Shown here piece by piece: positions 16,901-24,390 of a stretch of DNA of 36,899 bases. Made by a program: the position numbers and the translations under genes. The notes under the pieces are model-generated. The model searched no databases and was not told the origin of the DNA. It was given only the letters and a program-made list of their open reading frames with translations. Every line of letters starts with the position of its first letter. Position 1 is the first letter of the stretch. The DNA is from Bacteroidota bacterium (GTDB taxonomy: Bacteria; Bacteroidota; Bacteroidia; Bacteroidales; F082). The DNA lies in NCBI GenBank assembly GCA_016845105.1, contig JAERTF010000132.1:1-36899 (forward strand). Reading direction: 5' to 3'.

Positions 16901-18927
16901 ATATTTTTACCACGATATTCAATTTCAAGCGTACTAGCATTAAATCTGCTACCGTTACATGTATCACACTTGATTTCAACGTTTCCTAAAAAATGCATGC
17001 CAAGTTCAAGATAACCAAAACCTTGGCATTTCTCACAACGACCACCTACGACATTAAATGAAAAACGTCCTTTTTTGTAACCCCTTGACTTTGATTCTGG
17101 AAGCTTTGAAAACAGCTCCCTGATATGATCAAAAATATCTGTATATGTAGCAGGGTTACTACGAGGAGTTCGTCCTATCGGTGATTGATTAATACTAATA
17201 ACTCTTCCGATTTTTTTGTTTGAATCAATTGATTCACAGTTTATGGGAACAAAATTGTTTTTGATGCTTTTCGCAAATACATCATTAACAAGAGATGACT
17301 TACCTGCTCCAGAAACACCTGTAACCACATTAAAACCTGAGAGTTTAAATTCTACATTTATGTTTTTTAGATTATTCGCATATGCACCCTTGATAGATAT
17401 TTTATCTGAAAATTTTCCTAGAGATGTCTTTATCCTGGATACACTTCCGGGTGTGTAATATTTTGCAGTTAAACTATCGGGGTATAATTTTTGGTTTCTA
17501 AAAAATGAATCAGGACTACCCTCAAAAATGACATTACCACCTTCAATTCCTGCTTTAGGTCCAATATCAATTAAATAATCTGCCTCATAAATCATTGATT
17601 CATCATGTTCAACAACCACAACTGTATTACCATTATTCCGTAATGAATTAAGAACATGTATTAATTTTTTGTTATCAGAGCTATGAAGTCCAATACTTGG
17701 TTCATCCAGAATGTATAGCATCCCCTGAAGTCGGCTACCAACCTGGGATGCAAGTTTAATTCTTTGGCTTTCTCCGGTAGATAGAGTTGTTGATTCGCGC
17801 GATAAGAGAAGGTAGTCAAGGCCAAGTAGATTTAAGTATTCCAACCTTTTGATCACTTGTTCAAGTATATTTTCGACAACATCCTTTTCAGGAATATTTG
17901 ATATCAACCCTTTGAAGTAAGGATATAGTTCTGACAACGGGATGTCAACCAAGTCAGTAATACTTCTATTGTTATAAAGTACAGATCTGGCCTCTTTTTT
18001 AAGTCTGGATCCATGACAATCATCGCAAATAAAAGAACTGGCAAACCTCTGGATATTATCATTTCTATCCCGATTAAGAATATCTTCCATTATTGGAATC
18101 ATTCCTTTATAATTACTCTCCTCACGAGGTAAAGCAGTTATGCCCTTCCACTTCAGTCTCGACTCCAAAGAGTGCTTACCAAATAGGATTTTAACCCTGT
18201 CGCTTCCATATAAAATTACATTCTTTTGTTCATAGGTTAGTAGCTTCCATGGAATATCAACTGAAAAACCGTGCGCTATACAAACTTTATTAAGCTCTTC
18301 TACACGCACCTGAGAGTAAACAATATATCCCACAGGTGTGGTAGGTACCAAAGCTCCTTCACGTAAAGTAAGGTTTTCATCGGCAATTAATTTACTAATA
18401 TCTATCTGCTCCTTTACACCAAGGCCTTTGCACGAACTACAAGCTCCGTAGAGAGAATTAAAAGAGAAAAGTTTTGATAATAGTTTTGGGTTTTCATGCC
18501 CACAATTCGAACAAATAACCTGGCTTTTACTAAGACGCGTGGCACATATAATACAATATTGCTGCCCCAATCTAGCATACAATAGCCTCAGGTAATCATA
18601 TACCCCTGACATTGTCCCCACTGTAGATCGTGGGTTTGAAATTTGGGCTTTTTGATTTATGGCAACCGCAGCCTGTAAGCCTGATATACTTCTGAAATCC
18701 GGCTTTTCCAGTTTACCAATATATTGCCTGGAGTATGAAGAAAAGGATTCAAAAAACCGTCTTTGGCTTTCTTTAAAAATTACATTATATGCAAGAGAAG
18801 ATTTTCCAGACCCTGATACACCTGTAATTACTGTAAGTGAATTATGAGGAATATTTACCGTTATGTCCTTTAGGTTATTTTCCTTGGCACCACTAACTAT
18901 TAGCTTTTTACCAGTTTTATCATCCAT
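13972..18927 (-). CDS. uvrA: Tandem-duplicated UvrA-like ABC ATPase (UvrA2 type, four nucleotide-binding domains)
   Basis: 1651 residues, about twice a normal UvrA. Two head-to-tail UvrA units (about 1-835 and 845-1651) give four ABC domains. Walker A lysines are 42, 543, 881 and 1360. Signatures are LSTGE at 382 and LSGGE at 721, 1204 and 1536. Each has an LDEP/FDEP Walker B and an EHD/EHN switch His. The C-terminal zinc-finger motifs of each unit are intact (CEKC...CDTC at 631-657, CNEC...CDTC at 1446-1472). The ~110-residue UvrB-binding domain is missing in both units: in unit 1 CIIC and CSNC (125-142) are only 11 residues apart, and in unit 2 this segment has no Cys at all. So it resembles UvrA2/DrrC-type proteins linked to drug or adduct tolerance. 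Follows the GTPase gene by 15 nt. Confidence 0.92.
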   Translation of the reverse strand: MDDKTGKKLIVSGAKENNLKDITVNIPHNSLTVITGVSGSGKSSLAYNVIFKESQRRFFESFSSYSRQYIGKLEKPDFRSISGLQAAVAINQKAQISNPRSTVGTMSGVYDYLRLLYARLGQQYCIICATRLSKSQVICSNCGHENPKLLSKLFSFNSLYGACSSCKGLGVKEQIDISKLIADENLTLREGALVPTTPVGYIVYSQVRVEELNKVCIAHGFSVDIPWKLLTYEQKNVILYGSDRVKILFGKHSLESRLKWKGITALPREESNYKGMIPIMEDILNRDRNDNIQRFASSFICDDCHGSRLKKEARSVLYNNRSITDLVDIPLSELYPYFKGLISNIPEKDVVENILEQVIKRLEYLNLLGLDYLLLSRESTTLSTGESQRIKLASQVGSRLQGMLYILDEPSIGLHSSDNKKLIHVLNSLRNNGNTVVVVEHDESMIYEADYLIDIGPKAGIEGGNVIFEGSPDSFFRNQKLYPDSLTAKYYTPGSVSRIKTSLGKFSDKISIKGAYANNLKNINVEFKLSGFNVVTGVSGAGKSSLVNDVFAKSIKNNFVPINCESIDSNKKIGRVISINQSPIGRTPRSNPATYTDIFDHIRELFSKLPESKSRGYKKGRFSFNVVGGRCEKCQGFGYLELGMHFLGNVEIKCDTCNGSRFNASTLEIEYRGKNISDILQLSIIEAREFFADHKKIVRILDQLISLDVGYLKLGQSSTTLSGGEAQRVKLASELYRTSAGHNLYLLDEPSVGLHKSDTEFLINALVSIVDNDNTVVVIEHDLDIISQADHIIDIGPLGGDNGGQLVFQGTPHELSKHPTSLTGIALSESTKNIHKARDTNLPLFRNIKFEGVNTNNLKNIDIEIPLNKTTVVAGVSGSGKSSLVFDTIYSESRNRFTEGLSTYARRMMSKLKKPEMENCSGLTPVIAIMQSKFTTNPRSTVGTFTDIHSLYRLLFSRFGVNKGGEKTNFSASMFSFNNINAACPVCKGLGTITISDHDKFITNPEKSLLSGAMEGTIPGMYFGDSNGKFVNILKEVGSTKNIDFSVPFSKLDHESKKIALHGTDDEVYEVIWSFKRGKRIGEHRLTTTWDGFIAYINEDYSIKQGGKRGVTFESIMSAVNCKACNGHRYKPEILTVVFKEQNINEITARSVSDSIHFFNSILKNSNCTDKGYRTLILQIVSRLNSHKEMGIGYLELNRPTSSLSGGETQRLRIGTQLVSDLCGITYVFDEPTIGLHSSDTLKLLNTIDKLKNNGNTIVMVEHDRDVILSADNIVDIGPGAGDKGGRIIAQGTFPEIINNSNSITGRSIVTAHKSNKNIRKTDQHAVSIVGANANNLKSINVHIPFNCLTAVTGVSGSGKSTLVFDVISKSYGSKNPVGCSSIDFDNISNISVVDQSSIGTSPISTPATFTGAFDLIRSRFAKLDYSKKHNLKKSHFSFNSKDGKCNECNGMGKNKVSMDFLSDVWVLCDTCHGDRYKQAILKAKYKQKSIIDILNMEIDRALDFFCLDNDINNVLKVISDVGLGYITLGQATNSLSGGEIQRLKLAYELIKSEKESTMYIFDEPTTGLHMEDVQKLLSVFESLLDKGNTVVVVEHNLDIISSSDYIIDLGPEGGNNGGKVLFSGKSTEIVDSSNSLTGSALKSYTSVDLN

Positions 18928-18942
18928 ATTAATAGCCTATTT

Positions 18943-20913
18943 TTAGGACAAAGCTTTTCTTGCTTTTAGTATAAATTTTGCACGGTCAAGAGGATTTACA
19001 CCTCTATAAGGAGTTGTACTTCCCTGCTCCAAAGTACATTCTCTATAACACAAAAAACTAGCTGAGTAAGTACCTTTACCACTTGTAATTGAACTGAATT
19101 TAGTGGAATACTCAATCGATGTGGAAACTGGAACAGAACCGTTTAATGTAAATTTACCATCTTTAATAATTGGGTTGCCTATTTCGGCTCTTATTTTTGT
19201 AAGACTACTTACTATAACTCCTAGCTTTTCTTCTTCAGCTTTTATATTGTATTCAAGAATTGGTTCTAATAATGTTGTTCCATTTTCAACCAGCCCTTTC
19301 ATAATCGCCATCGAAGTTGCAACTCCAAAATCACCTGCCCGGGAATGTATATTATGGTCTTCATCGCCAATCAAGGTTATCTTTAAATCAGTTACCTCCC
19401 AACCATATTTACCCTGTGACAGTGCAATTGGAATATTTCTTTCAACTTCCTGCTGATATCTCATGGCTATTTCGTTAACTCCAACTTCACTTTCATAAAC
19501 AATACCACTGCCTGGTTGCCCTGGTTCAATTTTAAACCTCACAACAGCCCAGCATGGTTTAGGCATAGTATACTCTTCGAAAGCAATGAAGGGTACAATT
19601 GGTGTTTCCTTATAGATTACTATTGGTTTATCAAATTCAATTTTAAGATTAAACCTGTCATAGTTTATCGACTTAAGAATTTGAAGCTGCATAATACCTA
19701 ATATCTTGATGTGCAACTCTCTTTCATCCTTCAACCATATCAAATCTAGGGTGGGGTCTTCTTCAGCAAGGATTATCATCGCTTCAACTAATGCTGAGTA
19801 ATCAGCATCCTCCAATGGTATTACCTTAACTTTCAGCATGGGTGTAGCTAAATCAACAGATCTAAACTGTCCATTACTTGATCCTATTAAGTCTCCGGCC
19901 TTTACATTACTTAGTCCACTAATGCAGGCAGTATCACCGGCAATCAATTCATCAATATCGTAATACTTATTACCTTGGTTTTTTCGTACTCCTGTTACTT
20001 TCTGAGATTCATTTTTAATACCATAAGTAATAACATCACGATTTTTGATGCACCCTCCAAATAATCTTATATGAGCTAATTTTCCATACTGTTTGTCATG
20101 CTCTATTTTATAAATTATTCCAGATAAAGAATCACTATTATCTGTATCTGCAACAGGCATATATGTGGTTATAGCATTGAGTAGGTCGTTAATTCCAAGA
20201 TCAAACTTTGCTGAGCCTTTATAAACAGGAAAAATACTACATTGATGAATTAAACTTTTAAATGTTGATTCAACCAATTCACTTTGGAGTGTAATACCCT
20301 CCAAATAATTATTCATAAGATTATCATCTCTCTCAATAATAGGCTCGATGGTGTCGGTATCAATAGAATTATTTGCCTTGAAAATCACAATCTCATTTAA
20401 GGCAACTGTATCAACACCTTCATTTACAACTTCCTGCATTTCGATGATATCAATGGACAACTCTTTACGAATGTCAGCCATTGTTACATCCAAATTGGAA
20501 CTGGCACGATCAACTTTATTGATAAAAATAATAGTTGGGATATTCAGTTTTCGTAGAGCTTCCCAAAGTGTAATCGTATGCCCCTGAACTCCTTCTGCAG
20601 CGCTTATAACCAATATTGCACAATCCATAACATTCATCGACCTTTCAACTTCTGAGGAGAAATCTACGTGACCTGGAGTATCGATTAAATTAATTACTTT
20701 GTTCTTCCATGAAAATGATGCAGATGCACTACGTACGGAAATACCACGCTCTTTTTCGACTGAAAGCCAGTCTGTTTGAGAGGTTCCTTTATCTACACTT
20801 CCAATTGTGTTTATTACTCCGCTTTTATGCAGAAATAATTCAGTTATGGAAGTTTTGCCTGCATCAACATGCGCTACAACCCCAATATTTATAAAGTCCT
20901 TTCTTTTGCTCAT
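18943..20913 (-). CDS. TetM/EF-G-like ribosomal-protection GTPase homologue
   Basis: 656 residues, close to the ~640 of TetM/TetO. GTPase motifs: AHVDAGKT (14-21), RGISV (switch I, Ser where Thr is usual), DTPGH (78-82), NKVD (132-135). Domains II-V follow, ending in TTPYRGVNPLDRAKFILKA, comparable to the C-terminal helix of TetM. In domain IV, the loop that carries the YSPVSTPADF tip in TetM reads EDHNIHSRAGDFG here (about 517-530), so the residues that reach into the tetracycline site are not conserved. The protein may protect ribosomes against another antibiotic, or be a chromosomal EF-G paralogue; tetracycline resistance is unproven. First gene of a two-gene operon with the tandem UvrA. 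Confidence 0.85.
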   Translation of the reverse strand: MSKRKDFINIGVVAHVDAGKTSITELFLHKSGVINTIGSVDKGTSQTDWLSVEKERGISVRSASASFSWKNKVINLIDTPGHVDFSSEVERSMNVMDCAILVISAAEGVQGHTITLWEALRKLNIPTIIFINKVDRASSNLDVTMADIRKELSIDIIEMQEVVNEGVDTVALNEIVIFKANNSIDTDTIEPIIERDDNLMNNYLEGITLQSELVESTFKSLIHQCSIFPVYKGSAKFDLGINDLLNAITTYMPVADTDNSDSLSGIIYKIEHDKQYGKLAHIRLFGGCIKNRDVITYGIKNESQKVTGVRKNQGNKYYDIDELIAGDTACISGLSNVKAGDLIGSSNGQFRSVDLATPMLKVKVIPLEDADYSALVEAMIILAEEDPTLDLIWLKDERELHIKILGIMQLQILKSINYDRFNLKIEFDKPIVIYKETPIVPFIAFEEYTMPKPCWAVVRFKIEPGQPGSGIVYESEVGVNEIAMRYQQEVERNIPIALSQGKYGWEVTDLKITLIGDEDHNIHSRAGDFGVATSMAIMKGLVENGTTLLEPILEYNIKAEEEKLGVIVSSLTKIRAEIGNPIIKDGKFTLNGSVPVSTSIEYSTKFSSITSGKGTYSASFLCYRECTLEQGSTTPYRGVNPLDRAKFILKARKALS

Positions 20914-20974
20914 ACCATATTACAAATCAATTGACAAAAATAGAAAGTAATCAAAGCAATTGCGTCAATTATAA

Positions 20975-21005
20975 TTGCTATTAATTAAAGAAAATCCTAT
21001 TTTTA
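20975..21005 (+). promoter_or_regulatory. Candidate promoter of the molybdoenzyme operon
   Basis: TTG (20975-20977), a 20-bp spacer and TATTTTTA (20998-21005, one mismatch to TAnnTTTG) have the spacing of Bacteroidota sigma-factor promoters. They stand about 21 nt before the TTG start codon. The divergent GTPase gene has a TATTTTTG -7-like box on the other strand near 20936. Confidence 0.45.
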
Positions 21006-21026
21006 CGAATCAAAAATATTATTCAA

Positions 21027-23075
21027 TTGAAAACTTACAATACAGCTTGCCCTAGAAACTGTTACAGTACATGTTCATTTAAAGTTGTGGTTGAAAATAA
21101 TACTATTAAGAGGATTGAACCTCAGCCCTTAAATAAAGCAACACCAGAAGGCACATGTTTAAAGGGTTTAAGTTATATTGAAAGAGTACATTCAAAAGAT
21201 AGAATACTATATCCTTTACAAAAACTTAATGGGGAGTTTGTACGTATTTCATGGGATGAGGCATTAACTACAATTTCAAACAAATTAGCAACGTACAAGG
21301 AGAAGTTTGGTACTCATTCTGTTTTGTACTATGCAGCTAGTGGAATGTCAGGATTACTTAATGAGGTTAGTACCAATTTTTGGAAGCTCTATGGAGGTGT
21401 AACCACTGTTTATGGAAATCTGTGTTGGCCAGCTGGATTGGAGGCAACCAGGCTTACCCTTGGAGAAAATAAGCATAATCTACCATGGGATTTGGAAAAT
21501 GCAAAATTAATAGTGCTATGGGGTAAAAATCCAGCTGAAAGCAATATTCATCAGATGGTGTATATTGAAAAAGCGCAAAGAAATGGGACCAAATTAATAG
21601 TAATAGATCCCCGCAGAACTCCATCAACCGAAAGAGCCGATATGCTATTACAACCAATTCCGGGAACTGATGGATTATTAGCATTGGCTGTTGCTAAAAT
21701 TATTATTGAGAATAATAAACATAATAATGTGTTTATTGAAAATCATGTTCAAGGGTTTGAGGAATATAAAGAAGCCGTTAATGAAATCAATATAGAAAAA
21801 GCAAGCATGCTATGTGGTATTCCTGTATATCTCATCCAGAAACTTGCAGAATATATTGGTGGTACAGATGCCATGACACTCATTCCAGGCTATGGTATGC
21901 AGCGATATTCAAATGGAGGACAAACCATAAGGTGTTTGCTGTCGTTGTCTGTAATAACCGGTAATATTGGGAAAAAGGGGGCTTGTTGGCATTATGCAAA
22001 CCTTCAGTCATATATATTTGATAGTATTAAAGAGCCGGAATCATATTACCCTTCCAATGAAAATGATAAGCCTAATCGGAGATCAATATCAACTGCACGA
22101 CTAGGATCGGAAATGAGCAATACCAAGAATCCTAAGCTAAAGATGGTATGGGTTGAACGAGGGAACCCCATTGCTCAAAACCCTGATTCAAAGGGTATAA
22201 TAAACGCGTTTAAAGAACTTGATTTTGTAGTTGTTGTTGAGCAATTCATGACTGATACAGCTCGTGAAGCTGATATTATACTGCCAGCAAAATCAATGTT
22301 TGAACAAAGTGACATTATAGGATCATACTGGAATCCATATATCCAACTGAAGCAAAAGGTAATCGAACCTCCGGGTGATGTTCTTCCTGAAACTGATATT
22401 TATTATTATTTATCACATAAATTAATGTTTCCTCAGGAAGAGATAAACAAACACATACCAAAGCCATCTGACGATGCCATTGATAATTGGTTGGAAAAGA
22501 AATTATCAAAGTACAATGGGTTATCATTGGAGCAGCTTAAAAAAGGTCCAATACTTGCGATAGGTAATGAAGAAATAGCCTTTGATAATAAAACATTTAA
22601 AACTCCATCTGGTAAAATTGAGTTATTTTCAATCGCAGCAAAGGAAAAATGGGGCGTTTCTGAATTACCTACATATGATATTCTTAAAGAAAGCCCATCT
22701 ATTAATAAGGGTAGATTCCCATTGTTTCTGATGAGCCCGGTAACTAAAAACAGAATTCATTCACAATTTGGCAATTTGGATTGTATTAAAATGATTGACC
22801 CCAATCCTATTGTTTCAATGAGTCCCATTGATGCCGAACAAAGAAGTATTGTTGATGGTGATCAAGTTCGTGTTTTCAATAACAGGGGTGAGATAAAAAT
22901 TACTGTTAAATTTGATTACAGTATACGACCAGGAAATGTTGTGATTTATAATGGATATTGGAATTCTGAAGGAGGAAGTCCAAATCTGTTATCCGAAGGA
23001 CGCGAAACTGATATGGGACATGGGGCTGCATTTCATGACAATACTGTAGAAGTCGAGAAAATATTAAACAAATGA
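21027..23075 (+). CDS. Molybdopterin-dependent oxidoreductase catalytic subunit
   Basis: 682 residues from a TTG start. That start is supported because the [4Fe-4S] motif begins at residue 8 and there is no ATG before residue ~107. Cluster ligands are Cys8, Cys12, Cys16 and Cys44. RISWDEAL, LIVLWGKNPAES, VIDPRRTPSTERAD, IPGTDGLLALA, LPAKSMFEQSD and the C-terminal dinucleotide-binding part (YNGYWNSEGGSPNLL) place it in the DMSO reductase family. GNLCWPAG (Cys133) offers a candidate Mo-coordinating Cys, as in polysulfide/thiosulfate and formate-type members. There is no Tat signal, so it should work on the cytoplasmic side. Overlaps the next gene by 4 nt. Substrate unknown. Confidence 0.88.
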   Translation: MKTYNTACPRNCYSTCSFKVVVENNTIKRIEPQPLNKATPEGTCLKGLSYIERVHSKDRILYPLQKLNGEFVRISWDEALTTISNKLATYKEKFGTHSVLYYAASGMSGLLNEVSTNFWKLYGGVTTVYGNLCWPAGLEATRLTLGENKHNLPWDLENAKLIVLWGKNPAESNIHQMVYIEKAQRNGTKLIVIDPRRTPSTERADMLLQPIPGTDGLLALAVAKIIIENNKHNNVFIENHVQGFEEYKEAVNEINIEKASMLCGIPVYLIQKLAEYIGGTDAMTLIPGYGMQRYSNGGQTIRCLLSLSVITGNIGKKGACWHYANLQSYIFDSIKEPESYYPSNENDKPNRRSISTARLGSEMSNTKNPKLKMVWVERGNPIAQNPDSKGIINAFKELDFVVVVEQFMTDTAREADIILPAKSMFEQSDIIGSYWNPYIQLKQKVIEPPGDVLPETDIYYYLSHKLMFPQEEINKHIPKPSDDAIDNWLEKKLSKYNGLSLEQLKKGPILAIGNEEIAFDNKTFKTPSGKIELFSIAAKEKWGVSELPTYDILKESPSINKGRFPLFLMSPVTKNRIHSQFGNLDCIKMIDPNPIVSMSPIDAEQRSIVDGDQVRVFNNRGEIKITVKFDYSIRPGNVVIYNGYWNSEGGSPNLLSEGRETDMGHGAAFHDNTVEVEKILNK

Positions 23076-24343
23076 GTTACAACTATTTCATATTTGATGA
23101 AAATCGCTGTGTCAATTGTGAGGCCTGTGTTGTGGCTTGTGTGTTAGAAAATGGGCAACAGGAATCGCAAACGTGGAGAAATATTTTTAGTAAAAATAAA
23201 AATAAACTTCCAGGACTTCCATTGATAAACCTTTCATTGTCATGTAACCATTGTGATGAGGCACCCTGCCTAAAAAACTGTCCTTCATTGGCATATACAA
23301 AAGATGATGTTACAGGGGCTGTCCTTATAAATTCAGATCAGTGTTTAGGTTGTGGCTACTGTATATGGCAATGTCCTTATGAGTCTCCAAAGTTAAATCC
23401 AATAAACAATGTGATTGAAAAATGTAACTTTTGTAACGATAGATTAGCACAGGGAAAAATGCCATCATGTGCAATGGCCTGCCCCACAGGAGCTCTTGGT
23501 TTTTCGTTTGATGAGATGATATCAGGAGACCATGAATCCGTAACTAAATCTAAAGTAGATACTAAGCCATCAATTAAAATTAATAGGATTAATAAATTAG
23601 CACCACCTGAAATTGATGACTCTTTATTTTCTGACCTAAAAATCCCCAGTAGTATAGATTTAACTTATTCAAAACTTTCATTAATTAAAGAACTACCATT
23701 GTTGATTTTCACCTTTGTAGTTTCATTGTTGGTTGCGGTTTCAGCTTCGGAAATCATGAATAGCCCAAGTATTTTAGTCACAATTATGTTCATTACAACA
23801 GGTATTGCATCCGCCGTAATAAGCATGTATCATTTGGGTAAAAAAAGAAGGTTCTTTCGATCAGTTTTAAATATCCATGGTTCATGGTTAAGCAGAGAAA
23901 TATTTTTCTTTACGCTTTACTTCATACTCAGTGTGATAGATTTATTGTTCTACCCTGTCCCCAATTTTATAATAGTTCTAACTGGTTTGTTAACACTGCT
24001 TTCGATTGATTTGTTATATAAACCTTTGCAATGGAAGTGGAAATATCAATGGCACTCTGGTCAAGTAATATTAATCACTACTTCAATATTTCTCCTTCTC
24101 AATGGATTTCTAATTCCATTATTGATTGTGATGTTATTGCGTTTATTAATCAATTTTACCAATGGTTTTGATAATAAACAAAACCTGATATTAATAATAA
24201 TGAGATATTCGGTTCTTGCACTTGTAATAACCTTTTTACTAATGGACTACCATCCACTGATTATAGTTGTACTTTTTTTGATAGGTGAAGTTATAGATAG
24301 ATTCTTATTTTATAAGGAGTTAAATTTGATGAAAAACAATTAG
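23072..24343 (+). CDS. Fused DmsB-like iron-sulfur and DmsC-like membrane-anchor subunit
   Basis: 423 residues. Residues about 1-160 are a DmsB/PsrB-like ferredoxin with four [4Fe-4S] Cys sets: CVNCEACVVAC (13-23), CNHCDEAPCLKNC, CLGCGYCIWQC, and CNFC...CAMAC. After a linker of about 40 residues, residues about 210-415 hold seven to eight membrane helices like the DmsC quinol-oxidising anchor. The two parts are separate genes in E. coli DmsABC. The fusion provides electron transfer from membrane quinol to the cytoplasmic molybdoenzyme, and the ATGA overlap with the catalytic gene supports a 1:1 complex. No chaperone (DmsD/TorD) gene follows. Confidence 0.88.
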   Translation: MSYNYFIFDENRCVNCEACVVACVLENGQQESQTWRNIFSKNKNKLPGLPLINLSLSCNHCDEAPCLKNCPSLAYTKDDVTGAVLINSDQCLGCGYCIWQCPYESPKLNPINNVIEKCNFCNDRLAQGKMPSCAMACPTGALGFSFDEMISGDHESVTKSKVDTKPSIKINRINKLAPPEIDDSLFSDLKIPSSIDLTYSKLSLIKELPLLIFTFVVSLLVAVSASEIMNSPSILVTIMFITTGIASAVISMYHLGKKRRFFRSVLNIHGSWLSREIFFFTLYFILSVIDLLFYPVPNFIIVLTGLLTLLSIDLLYKPLQWKWKYQWHSGQVILITTSIFLLLNGFLIPLLIVMLLRLLINFTNGFDNKQNLILIIMRYSVLALVITFLLMDYHPLIIVVLFLIGEVIDRFLFYKELNLMKNN

Positions 24344-24390
24344 TCACAAATCAACTTTGATAACAACATATTACCAAAATTTAGACTTGA

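Noticed and set aside
20914-21026. Possible tetM-like attenuator leader upstream of the GTPase gene
   Set aside because: The 113-bp divergent region has no leader peptide or nested hairpins; only promoter-like elements.
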